A stretch of 64,000 bases of DNA from contig NC_091175.1 in NCBI RefSeq assembly GCF_040958095.1, forward strand, positions 23,829,121-23,893,120, written 5' to 3'. The notes under the pieces were generated by a model, which saw only the letters and a list, made by a program, of their open reading frames with translations, searched no databases and was not told the DNA's origin. Made by a program: the position numbers and the translations under genes. How positions within the stretch are numbered: the stretch's first letter is position 1; each line of letters begins with the position of its first letter. This document shows, piece after piece, positions 11,801-24,300 of this stretch. The DNA comes from Procambarus clarkii. Taxonomy: Eukaryota > Arthropoda > Malacostraca > Decapoda > Cambaridae.

Positions 11801-12735
11801 AGATGATGGGTTGACGGGCCTAGATGATGGGTTGACGGGCCTAGATGATGGGTGTACGGTCCTAGATGATGGGTTGACGGGTTTAGATGATGGGTGTACG
11901 GGCCTATATGATGGGTTGACGGTCCTAGATGATGGGTTTATGGGCCTAGATGATGGGATGACGGGCCTAGATGATGGGTTTATGGGCCTAGATGATGGGT
12001 GTACGGTCCTAGATGATGGGTTGATGGGCCTAGATGATGGGTGTCCGGTCCTAGATGATGGGTTGACGGGCCTAGATGATGGGATGACGGGCCTAGATGA
12101 TGGGTCGAGGGGCCTAGATGATGGGTGTACGGTCCTAGATGATTGGTTGACGAGCCTACATGATGGGTGTACGGTCCTAGATGATGGGTTGATGGGCCTA
12201 GATGATGGGTGTACGGTCCTAGATGATTGGTTGACGGGCCTAGATGATGGGTGTACGGTCCTAGATGATGGGTTGATGGGCCTAGATGAGGGGTTAATGG
12301 GCCTAGATGATGGGTTGATGGGCCTAGATCATGGGTTGATTGGCCTAGATCATGTGGGTTGATGGTCCTAGATAATAGGTTGCCGGGCCTAGATGATGTG
12401 TTGATGGGCCTAGGTGATGGGTTGATGGGTCAAGATGATGGGTTGACGGGCCTAGATGATGGATTGATGGGCCTAGATGATGGGTTGATGGGCCTAGATG
12501 ATGATGGGGTTGATGGGCCTATTTGATGGGTTGTCAGCTTAGATGATGGTTTGGCGGGGGTAGATGATGAGTTGATGGGTCTAGATGATGGGTTGACGGG
12601 CCTAGATGATAGGTTGACGGGCCTAGATGATGGATTGACGGGCATAGATGATGGGTTCACGGGCCAGAGGATAGGTTGACGGGCCTAGTTCATGGGTTGA
12701 CGGGCCTAGATGATGGGTTGTCCGGCCTACCGTTT
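8895..12735 (+). repeat. Minisatellite, 21-bp unit, open in all frames on both strands
   Basis: The unit is gggttgacgggcctagatgat, with a common variant gggtgtacggtcctagatgat. About 170 copies are present, interrupted once by a SINE (9510-9764). Because 21 is a multiple of 3 and the unit has no stop in several frames, the array gives very long apparent ORFs: 848 codons on the plus strand (LDDGLTG repeats) and 624 on the minus strand (PSSRPVN repeats). There is no start context or non-repetitive domain, so I treat these as non-coding. The two variants alternate in a loose higher-order pattern. Confidence 0.95.
9510..9764 (+). mobile_element. tRNA-derived SINE (type 1) inside the 21-bp array
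   Basis: The head reads GGTCGGCCGAGCGG (box A-like), then an anticodon-like loop and GGTTCGATCCC (box B). It is followed by the shared body (caatgggcagagtttctttc ... ggtacctgggtgttagtcag ... ggaccgggccgcggggacac) and ends in CTCAAGATAACCTCAAGA. The array resumes at about 9778, so the SINE inserted after array expansion. Related full copies lie at 28593-28846 and 51127-51366. Confidence 0.92.
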
Positions 12736-13575
12736 TGTCTGACCTCTTGCCTTAGTGCCCATCATCGTCAGGTGTTCCTCTCGGAGAAAGTTAATGTTAG
12801 CACCATTTCGTGGTGTAATTGTCTTATGCGTTTGCTTCGGAGTACTCAGAGCATAGGTTCGAATCCTCCTCATGGCTCCTCAGCCTGTCCTCATAAACAA
12901 AAACTAGTGTCCATTCCATGCACCTGCCAAACCCTATGTTTTGAATGAAAAACGCTTTACACACGAATCACAACTGATGACGTCCGAACACCTCCCGAAC
13001 AAAAGCTTCACTGACGAATTTTATTTGAACCCTCTTTGTAACTGCTTCACCCACGCACAAAAAATACAAATAATCGCCAGCAGTACCTAAACACCTAACC
13101 TAACCTAATAAAGGCCCACAAATGGAAAGTATGCTAAAATATAACAATATTCATTTATAGTTGAGAAAATTCCTATTTTGAATGTTAAAATTTAAGAGTG
13201 CGTTTTTGGGGGTCGACCGCTGGATGGAATGGACTTGGTTTCAGGACGGGTTGGGTTCATATTGATTTTATCATTAAGATCACGTTAATGTGATTTCATT
13301 GCTCATTTGAAAAACTTTGGAGGTAGAATTCCTAGACTGTGATCAGAGAGTATGGCGCAATGAGTGAAACCTTGATTAGACTTTAGTTGGAAGCCTTAGG
13401 ACTCCTAGTGGATTCAGATGAATTCCAGGTTGCATTGCGTTTGACCATGTCGTGTTCTAAGGCGTTTGGTTGAGAGTACCCTGGGCATAGTTTTGAATTC
13501 TCCCCACGGCTTCTTCTACTGATTTTCTCATGTGATATGTTTGATAGCGACTACATTCTGATTCTGATTCTCATT
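12736..13575. other. Spacer with a weak tRNA-like SINE head
   Basis: At about 12800-12890 a box B-like GGTTCGAATCC follows a possible box A-like stretch, as in a diverged tRNA-derived SINE. A similar fragment is at about 13460-13510. Short CCTAA runs occur near 13093-13107. Nothing else was recognised. Confidence 0.4.
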
Positions 13576-14290
<715 letters not shown>

Positions 14291-14329
14291 GTCAGGTCTT
14301 ATGCTTGACTAGTTAGGGACGCCACACCG

Positions 14330-14570
14330 GAGCTGTTTACTCCAGGATTGGTCTGGAATATGTGGTATACAATATTCTGAATAATTCCTTGCACAAGTTT
14401 CTAATGACAGTTCCTATGTTAACCATGCTAAAATATATACTGCTGATGGTGTGAAACTTGAAGGATTTCGGCACCCAAATGGATCCTTGTATCTGCCTCC
14501 TACTCTCTACACCTATCTTCCTTACTTTACATTTGCTCGGGTTCAACTATAATAGCCGTTTGTTCGACTA
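14330..14570 (-). pseudogene. LINE 3' (post-RT thumb) fragment
   Basis: The minus strand encodes NPSKCKV near 14530, a signature that follows the YADD motif in CR1/Jockey-like reverse transcriptases, then diverged thumb sequence. It is short and isolated, and is probably a dead-on-arrival fragment related to the element at 15466-17590. Confidence 0.6.
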
Positions 14571-15465
14571 TTCCTTAAGTTTGATCAGGTTATGGTACCC
14601 GAAAATCCGATGAAAGATGGAATATTTACGAAAAATTACGAAAAATACTACAACGTTCTGGCAACACTGTGGTCCAAACCGTTTAATGATATCTTGAAAA
14701 ATAACGTAATTAGAGTCAAATTTCCTGCTGCAACTTTCGTGAATCTGGTCCTCGCGCCGTGAGTGCGCCGCGGGGTATTGCATCTTACGTTGTAGATGTC
14801 TTATTTTTCGTAATAGCGTTGAAAATAACATGTTATGCATAAAATGAATATAAACTAACACATATGGCAAGAGTATCGTCTGACACGAGGGTGGTGCAGT
14901 CAGTGACTGCGTGTCTCTCATGGAGAGAGGATGTATGCTGACGCGCTCACACAATATCTCCCAGAACATGCTATTTTTGCTATTTGTACTGCAATATGAC
15001 TTACCAAACGAACAAGAGAAAAGCATTGACAGCTAGATGCATGCGAGCTCTCCATACGAGCTGGCCGCAATGCGTAAATCACCAGTCACGAGTGACCGCA
15101 GGTTGAGTAAACTTGTCGAGCGCGCTACGCAACTCCAACTTTTACAACTAGATCTCGTTTCACAGCCTTTATTTATTATTCAATTTACATGAAACTTGCA
15201 CATTATATGTAGAGCTTACGCCTCTATAAACGCATGTCATTATTCTTATCTACGTAGATTTATTGATTTTATAAATAATGATACACTTCATTTTGTTGCA
15301 TACGTTTTTGGGAAACTTTTATAAATCTGTATTATTGCACTAAATACATCTGGGATAATGATGTGATATGCAAATCTTTATTATATAGTAAGGTCATAGC
15401 TGAGTGTCGTATAAATGATTTTGGTTCACAATTGTGGGCTGTGAAATCAATTGAACATGGTTGAA
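14571..15465. other. Unassigned sequence
   Basis: About 900 bp with no domain, tRNA or repeat that I recognise. The short minus-strand ORF (14568-15026) shows no motif. Confidence 0.4.
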
Positions 15466-17590
15466 ATTTTTTTTTTTTTTTTTTTTTTTTTCTCCGTCTC
15501 TATTTAGGCTGAGATGCTGAAACTTGGCCTAGGTGCAGCACCTTTCACATGTATCAGGATAATAAATTATGAATACCCTACAACAATTTTTTAAATCCTG
15601 GTACCATGGCCCCTTAACCTCATGCTGTCCTCCCCTGTCAATCCTCATCATTTTAGCCCCAACAGCAAACATCGAGAGAAATAAATCTGTACCCGCTTTA
15701 AGATCATTTACATACATCAGAAATAGAATAGCTCTGAGTACGGAACCCCAGTGGGACTCTACTGATGGCATGACGCCATTATGAGTTCTCACCCTGTTAC
15801 AGTAACACCCTGCTTCCTATTGTTAGGTACTCCCCTATCCACTGGAGCACCCAACAAGTTACTCCTGCCTGTTTCTCCAACATTTGCACCAGCCTCTTAT
15901 GGGGCTCTGTGTCAAAGGCTTTTCGACAGTCCAAGAAAATACAGTCTGCCCACCCTTCTCTTTCTTGGTTAATCTTTATCACCTGGTCGTTGAATTCTAT
16001 TAAACCTGTGAGGTAAGATTTGCCATCCCTGAACCCATGTTTGTGTTTTACATGAAAACTTCTCTCCAGATGTGTTAATAGGTTTTTTATCACGATCTTC
16101 TCCATCATCTTGCATGGTATACAAGTTAGGGTCACTGGCTTGAAGTTCAGTGCCTCTTGTCTGCCACCCATTTTGTATATTGAGATTACGTTAGCTGTCT
16201 TCCATTTTTCCGGTAAGCCTCCCGTTTCCAGGGACTGCTTGCCACTCTCCATTGTGTATAATAAAAGTGTTTTTGCACACTTTTTTAGTATCCATAGTGA
16301 GATTCATTCCGGTGCTTTCTCATGTCCAGATCCAACAGATGCCTCTTATCCTCATCTCTGGTAATTTTGAGCCCCTCTCAAAGCTACCCGGTTTACTGCC
16401 ACCTTTGTTGCTTCAGGGACTTCTCGTACTATTGTGAAGACTTCCTGGAATATCTTGTTGCGCAAGTTTCTTCAGTCACCTCTTTGTCATTCTCTGTCTA
16501 CCTGTGCTCACCCATTCTCAGTTTCATCACCTGTTCTTTCGCTTTTGTTTTCCTCCTGATGTGAATGTGGAGCAGTTTTGGTTCAGTCTTTTCTTTATTT
16601 GTTGTCATTTAAATCCTGCTTCTTCTCTTCTCACTCTGAGGTATTCATTGAATAGTTGGATGTATTAATATGTGGTCCTTTTGGATCGCCCTCTGCTTCT
16701 GTTATTTATTTAGTTCCTCCACACCCTTGCATTTATTTGTCTTGTTTCCTCACATCCCTGATTAAACCAAGGATTCCTCTCTTGTTTTTCTTGTTTTATC
16801 CTTTTTGACCAGGATAAACATGTTTACTGTTTCTTGACCCTTTAATGTGACGTAATCCATCATATCTTGTACAGACTTTACTCTAAGTTCTGTTTCCTAT
16901 GGTAATTCGGCTAGGAATTTTCTCATCTCATATTTTCCTTTTCTATTCACCAGCCTTCTGCTTTCTGGTCCTTTTTTTAGGAGACTACCCCTAACTCCAC
17001 CATACACTCAAATGTCAGTAATCTGTGGTCACTCATTCCAATGAGGGTTTCTAACTTTACTTCCCTTATGTCAGCGACATATCAAGGGTGAATATCAGAC
17101 CGAGTCTATCTGGTTATATCTTCCCCTCTCATGCTTGACATGTTAGCTTAGATTGTTTCTTGCTGTCACGTCCATTAGTTTAGCTCTCCAAGTATCTAGT
17201 TCTTCATGTGGGTCTCTGTTCTCCCAGTCTATCTTTCCCTGGTTGAAATATCCCATTATTAACAGTCTGGATCTGTTCCTGCAAGCAACAGTAGCTACTC
17301 TCTCTGTATTATGTTAATGGTAGCCATTTTGTTTCTATCATACTCCTATCTGGATCTTCTGTCATTTGGTGGGGAGGTATATATTACTGCTACAATAATA
17401 TTTTGCTCAACTGTCATGGTGCCTGTTATGTGGTCACTGAATCCTTCACAGTTCGGGATAACCATCTCTTCAAAACTCCGGTCTGTTCTCATCAGCAGAC
17501 CCAGTCCTCCTCCATCTCTTCCTTCCCTCTCTTTCCTTACTACATAGTATTCTACATAGAATGATTGTATCATTCTACAACACAATGTAG
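15466..17590 (-). mobile_element. Truncated CR1/Jockey-like LINE with 3' poly(A)
   Basis: On the minus strand the endonuclease start (about 17585-17346: GGGLGLLMR, then IIVAVIYTSPPND) precedes a long decayed linker and an RT piece at 16252-15797 (TANVISIYKMGG, then FLDCRKAFD). Motif C appears as a mutated FADDAKMM near 15670-15640. The thumb is missing. The copy ends in a run of about 25 A (plus-strand T run 15466-15490), the expected 3' tail. Frameshifts and stops are frequent, so it is inactive. Confidence 0.85.
15797..16252 (-). pseudogene. LINE reverse transcriptase, fingers and palm fragment
   Basis: This is a 151-codon open stretch. It shows the pre-palm segment WKTANVISIYKMG, the PVTLTCIPCKMMEKI helix, HGFRDGKS and motif A CIFLDCRKAFDT. 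A paralogous, more damaged piece is found at 23545-23745. No start codon of its own is implied; it is part of a longer decayed ORF2. Confidence 0.85.
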
Positions 17591-18254
17591 AATGATACAG
17601 TGCCCCTGATAGTCTTTATTTACTGTGTCTAGCCAAGAGAAAAAGTAATTAAGAAGAAACGCTTAGCTAGTATCTAACCAAGAGTTTGCTATATCTTTAA
17701 TATATAAATGTCTGAATTGTGTACCTGCCTAAGCTTTCCAGAAACTACCAGCCTAGTTTTAGATCAAATGTTCTGTTACTGTTTGTCTTTTTTGGTACTC
17801 ATTAATATTGGATTTTATAATCTTTAATATGAATTACGGCCCTACAGCATCATGGGTCTGTAATTTCAGTTTACATTTGAAAATAGAATATATGAGTTAA
17901 GGAAACTACCGTAGGTTTATTGACCCATACGAGGCAGCTCTTACTTACCTCTACCCAAACTCATTCATATATATGTCTAACCTTTGCTGGAGACAGTCAA
18001 GTGCTATTATGTTACCCGTAATAGATGAGCCATTGGTCAGTAATCCTGTTCTGCAACTCTTCTGATGAAAGGGTTCCTCTTCCGTCATAAAGGGAAACCC
18101 TTTCCTCCTGTCCTTCAAGTCGCCGAATAAACAAACTGCTTAACGAATCGATTTTTATTAATAATATTTTATAGGGCTATAATTATAATTAGTATTACCA
18201 TTCGGCTTCTAACCATCATAAAATATAAATATTACCCAATCCACTCTAAAGTTG
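17591..18254. other. AT-rich sequence upstream of the lysozyme promoter
   Basis: No gene or known repeat was recognised. A short 18-bp duplicated motif (agaatgatac / cattctac) occurs near 17560-17600. Confidence 0.4.
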
Positions 18255-18293
18255 TATATATAGACGGGGATGTTGAGAGTAGCGTGTCAGTCT
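18255..18293 (+). promoter_or_regulatory. Core promoter of the lysozyme gene (TATA box plus initiator)
   Basis: TATATATAG at 18255-18263 lies about 27-34 bp upstream of TCAGT (18287-18291), which matches the arthropod initiator with A at 18289 as the likely start. The first ATG downstream (18325) is the predicted lysozyme start, which leaves a 5' UTR of about 36 nt. Spacing and order support a real core promoter. The start site is predicted, not observed. Confidence 0.7.
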
Positions 18294-18324
18294 CTCCTTA
18301 GCGTGTCATATCAGCTTATCAGAT

Positions 18325-21300
18325 ATGAGGTGAGTGACCAGAGCTGCTAGGTCGTGTGTTTGACCATATATTACTACTCGTGTAATCGTCTATGTTGACA
18401 CCCTCATAAATACTGTCAAGCATTATCCTCCCTAGCGAAAGCAGCCTGACGATTAAATGCGACCTCAGCATACAGTATACATTTACTACAAAAATTAATC
18501 TATCACTTACGGGCTATTCATGCCCGTGCCACCTCTTGGGTGGTTTAATCTTCATCACTCAATCAATCGTCTATGATACTGTGTGAACAATCCCCACTGC
18601 TGCAATTTGTATTACTGGTTGAAAAAAAATATTTATACAACTATTGCTACAATTGATAATTATGCTATTGACAGTACTCGTCTATTAATACTTACTCAAC
18701 CGTTGATATTATATTTACTACATTGCATTTACATTACAATATTACATTTACTTCATGACAATAATTTTCCTGACTGAGGAAGATGAGCTTGGTGGCAGAG
18801 CCTTCAGCTTTTTTATCTTCACCTCTTGCATCCAGACGGACTGGAGGAAAAAAAGTAATATGGTCATCGAGATCGGTGTTCTGATGCCTAATTGTTTCTT
18901 ATGCTCCTGTGTACTTGTTCCAGTCCTAATCTTCGCTAACCCCCAAGACTCCCTTAAGACACTCTGCCTCTTCCCTCAGAGTGTTGGCGTGGTGGAGGGT
19001 GTTGGCTGTGGTGGCGGTGCTGGCGGGGACGTGCTCGGAGAAGGTCTTCACTAAATGCGGTTTGGCATCACTCTTGGAGAAAACGTATGGCCTCAACCGA
19101 GACGTTGTTAAGAGATGTACGTAGTAAAAGGTTGATTTTTTTCTCATTGTTCTCTTTTTTTTGTAAAGATAATATACACTACCGTATGTCAGAGGAAATC
19201 GACGAAAATTAATGCAAGCTACATTGGTATTCAAACGGAGAATAATTAGTATATTTATAATATATTGTCAAATAAAGTAAATGAGAATGAAGTGCAATAG
19301 CGCATTAATCACTGAAAATAATAAAGCCAGTGCAGAAGAGGATCACGGGTTGGGATCGAAATATAGTCTACATCTATTTATCTTTTCAAAATAGTAAGTT
19401 ATTATTTTCATTGCCAAATTAAAGTTTATATATTTTTCCTGAAGGTGAAGGATAGACGCAATTTATGTTTATGGGTATTAAAACAATTTTTTCGATGCAT
19501 CCTGCATCCTTTCTCAAAGTTTAGCAGACCTTTGTATAGAGCACTTTGAGGAGTCCCTCCTTCACTACACGGTATGCATAGGTTGTCTTCATGAGGTTAT
19601 CTTGAGATGATTTCGAGGCTTAGAGTCCCCGCGGCCCGGTCCTCGACCAGGCCTTCTTTTTGTTAAACATTCCCAGGAAACTGCCCGTAGCAGCTGTCTA
19701 ACTCCCAGGTACCTATTTACTGCTTGGTGAACACGAGCATGAGGGTAAAAGAATCTCTGCCCACATATTTCTGTCTCCACCGGGGATCGAACCCGGAACC
19801 TTAGGACTACGAATCCCAAACGCTGTCCACTCAGCTGACAGGACCTTGGCAGCTGAGGTTGCAACCAAGAATTTGGTTTGAGTGCATTTACACATATATT
19901 GGGTCTTTCCTTCTCCTTCATTCAAGCACTACAGCATTGTAGTAAGTCTCTCTATATTTTTCCTCTTGTAATATTAGAGTGTGTTAATATTAAGTGAACC
20001 TAAATGATAGGTGATCTAACCCGCATTTAGAACCCAATTGAAGCAACTCGAAATCATAAGCAAAAGCCAAATGCTTGTTAATCCAGCCGCCAAACCTCCC
20101 TTGTTTATGAGGGAAAAATACTATACACACGACTCACAGCTGCCGACGTATGTACTCATCTCCAGCAGTGCTTCCTTCACCTTTGCTTCATTCACATCTT
20201 TCTAAATATTTCATTCACCAAATGCAGACACCAGTAATTACCAGCAGAATCTAACCTAACTATACAACATTAGTATATAATAATTTTATGTTTGATAAAA
20301 TACTATTTATGAATGCACAGTGTGTTAAAATTGATGCGAGAATACGTCCCTGAGAATATGTCCCTGAGGTTATGTCCCTAAGAATATATCCCTGAGGTTA
20401 TGTCCCTAAGAATATTTCCCTGAGAATTCGTTCCTTAGAATACCTCCCTGAGAATAGGTTCTTGAGAATACGTCCCCTCTGAATACGTCCCCTGTGAATA
20501 CGTCCCCTGTGAATACGTCCCCTGAGAATACGTCCCCTGAGAATACGTCCCCTGTGAATACGTCCCCTGAGAATACGTCCCTGAGAATATGTTCCTGAGG
20601 TTATGTCCCTAAGAATATTTCCCTGAGAATAGGTTCTTGAGAATACGTCCCTGAGAATACGTCCCCTGTGAATACGTCCCCTGAGAATACGTACCCTGAG
20701 AATACGTCCCCTGAGAATACGTCCCCTGTGAATACGTCCCCTGAGAATACGTCCCCTGAGAATACGTCCCCTGTGAATACGTTCCTGAAAATGGAACGAT
20801 GCTGAAATCATTAAGAATTTGTTTCATTAGCTGCATCATAATTAATGCACCAAACAATGGAGGCAAAAACACTCCTGGTACAGACGCTTCCTTCATTCTG
20901 TGACCACTGGTACAGACGCTTCCTTCATTCTGTGACCACTGGTACAGACGCTTCCTTCATTCTGTGACCACTGGTACAGACGCTTCCTTCTTTCTGTGAC
21001 CAATGGTACAGACGCTTCCTTCATTCTGTGACCACTGGTACAGACGCTTCCTTCTTTCTGTGACCACTGGTACAGACGCTTCCTTCATTCTGTGACCACT
21101 GGTACAGACGCTTCCTTCTTTCTGTGACCACTGGTACAGACGCTTCCTTCATTCTGTGACCACTGGTACAGACGCTTCCTTCATTCTGTGACCACTGGTA
21201 CAGACGCTTCCTTCATTCTGTGACCACTGGTACAGACGCTTCCTTCATTCTGTGACCACTGGTACAGACACTTAATTCTGTGACCACTGGTACAGACACA

Positions 21301-24300
21301 TTCCTTCATTCTGTGACCACTGGTACAGACACTTCCTTCATTCTGTGACCACTGGTACAGACACTTCCTTCATTCTGTGACCACTGGTACAGACGCTTCC
21401 TTCATTCTGTGACCACTGGTACAGACACCTTCCTTCATTCTGTGACCACTGGTACAGACACCTTCCTTCATTCTGTGACCACTGGTACAGACGCTTCCTT
21501 CATTCTGTGACCACTGGTACAGACACCTTCCTTCATTCTGTGACCACTGGTACAGACACCTTCCTTCATTCTGTGACCACTGGTACAGACACTTCCTTCA
21601 TTCTGTGACCACTGGTACAGACGCTTCCTTCATTCTGTGACCACTGGTACAGACGCTTCCTTCATTCTGTGACCACTGGTACAGACTCTTCCTTCAATCT
21701 GTGAGCGCTGGTGCAGACACTTCCTTCAATCTGTGAGCTCTGGTACAAACACTTCCTTCATTCTGTGAGCCTCTCCATCAGGGACACCGAAGGCGTCAAA
21801 ATACACATTTATCACCAGTCTAACTTATCCTTCCCAAATTTTGTTTGTGAAGAGAGTGTGTGAATCACAGACAAAATTTTATCTGTGTAGAGAAGCGTCG
21901 TCCACTCCTGTGTGTCATCTTAGCTCGAGAAGAGTGAGGTTATTGTTGACTAAACAACACACTAGAAGATGAAGAGACGACGGCGTTTTGGTCCCGTTCT
22001 GGACCATTATCAAGTCGATTGACCATTATGACGTCTACCATCACAATCCTTCCGTACAAACGTGGTCGTCTCTTCATCTTGTAGTGTGTGGTTTGGTCAA
22101 CACTTCCTCAGCCACCTTATTGTGACTCAACATCTGTGTGAGGTTATTGATGCTCTGCCGGGCATCAATAATCTCGGTGATGTTTGTATTTTCTTGTTTT
22201 CTTGTGGGAATAATGGTTTGGGTTCAATGTCTAATGCTTACTTGTTTTTTTTTTACACTCGATACTACCACCATCACCACAATTTTCACTATCGCCGTAT
22301 CCACTACCACAACTACTATTACTGTCATCACTATTAATACAATCAATATAATTTCCATCAACATCAACCACACTATCATCTCTACCGATCTCGTCACCAT
22401 CACTACCACCAACACCACAACCTTTACTACCATCTCGCTACCATTACCACCACCATTATCACAACCAACTGAACATCTTCCTACAACTCACCATCTCACT
22501 ACCATCACCAACTCGCTATATCATTACCATCACCATCTCACCACATCACTATCATTACCACTATACCATCACACGGCATCGTTACATCACCTTCCAACCT
22601 GCACCACCACCGCTATACACCGCCACACTACCACAACATATCTACAGTCGTGTGCATTGCTCAGTACGAGTCTGGCTTCAACACCAAGGCTCTTAACGTC
22701 AACAGCAACGGCAGTAAGGACTACGGCATCTTCCAGCTCAACAACCAGTACTGGTGCTTGGACAGCAGGGGCGGCAAGAATGTCTGCAAGATGGCGTGCT
22801 CAAGTAAGAGTGTTATTCTTTTGGTGTGGGCTTCAGGAGATAGGTTCGGTGTGATATCAACTTTTAGGTCTTTCTCTCTCCATCCGTACCCAACCACTTG
22901 GGGTGGACAGTAGAGCGACGGTCTCGCTTCATGCAGGTCGGCGTTCAATCCCCGACCATCCACGTTGTTGGGCACCATTCCTTTCCCCCCGTCCCATCCC
23001 AAATCCTTATCCTGACCCCTTCCAAGTGCTATATAGTCCTAATGACTTGGCCCTTTCCCCTGATAGTTCAATTCAATTCTCTCTATCCGTTTCGTGGAGA
23101 CTTTGTCTCCAATTGTGTATGTTGTGTCTGGTCTCCTGTTCCCTCCGTCTAGTTTCATTACCTTACATTTACTTGGGTTGAACTCTAGTAACCATTAGTT
23201 GGACCAGTCCATCAATTTGCCTAGGTCATCTTGTAGCCTCTTGCTATCTTCGTCGGCCATAATCCTCCTCATAATATTTGCATCATCAGCAAATATTGAG
23301 AGGAACTAATCTATTCCCCCCAGAAGATCATTTACATATACCAGAAACTGGATAGCTCCAAGGACTGAACCCTATAGGACTCCACTGGCAAAACATCCTC
23401 ACTCTGAAACCTCACCCCTCACAGTGACACGTTGTCTTCTGTTACTTATGTACTTCCTTATCCAATGAAGCACATTCCTTTTTACTGCTGCCTGAATCTC
23501 CAGCTTGTTCACTATTCTCTTATTGGGTACTGTGCCAAAGGCTTTCAGGCAATTAAAAATATGTAGTCTGCCCACCCAATCTTTCTTGCCTGCTCACACA
23601 ATTCAGTTAATCCTATGAGGCAAGATTTGCTAGCCCTGAACACATGCTGATGATGTGTTATAAATTTCTTTCGCTCCAGATGTTCAAGTAGTTTTTTTCG
23701 CAAACTCCTCTTCATTACCTTGCATGGTATGCAAGTTAAGGACACTAGCCTGTTGCTCAGTGCCTCCTGTCTTTCACCATTTTTGTTTATCGGGAATACA
23801 TTAGCCGTCTTCCAAATTTTTGCCAGTTCTCCTGTTACCAGTTATTTGTTATACACCAAATATAGAGAGCAGCATGCATAGAATTATGCAACTTCTTTTA
23901 GTATACATTGTGAAATTTTAGTATCCATGGTGATATTACAGACCTACAGCCTTTGTCACATCCATCTCAAGCAAATGCTTCCTTACTCCCCGCTGGTAGT
24001 TTCAAATACCTCCAAAGGTGCCTTGTTAGATATTCCTTCCCTTATCTCCGGAACTTCTCCTTGCTGTGAATTTATACATCACATTGTGTTGTATAAATTC
24101 TTCAATTTATGAATCACAACGTGTGATATATAAATTGAAGAAACCACTTATAAATCCGAAAATTAAGCTTCACTATAAATCATTACGGAAAATATGTAAA
24201 TGAATGAATAATGAAGTGATTTCGAAATCAAACTCATTGTCAGATTACAGTAATATTAAATTTATGGGTGCTTGAAGTTATGTGTCTCAAGCTCACTGGC

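Noticed and set aside
8863-12362. Long plus- and minus-strand ORFs (up to 848 codons) with LDDGLTG or PSSRPVN repeats
   Set aside because: They result from a 21-bp tandem repeat without stops; frames are open on both strands and changes are not codon-biased by eye.
20398-20896. Arg/Gly/Ile-rich and SQGTYSQGTY ORFs
   Set aside because: Products of the 15-bp minisatellite in lysozyme intron 2.
22138-22854. 238-codon ORF rich in Thr running into lysozyme exon 3
   Set aside because: It crosses the splice acceptor in the wrong frame and is made by the CAC-rich tract.
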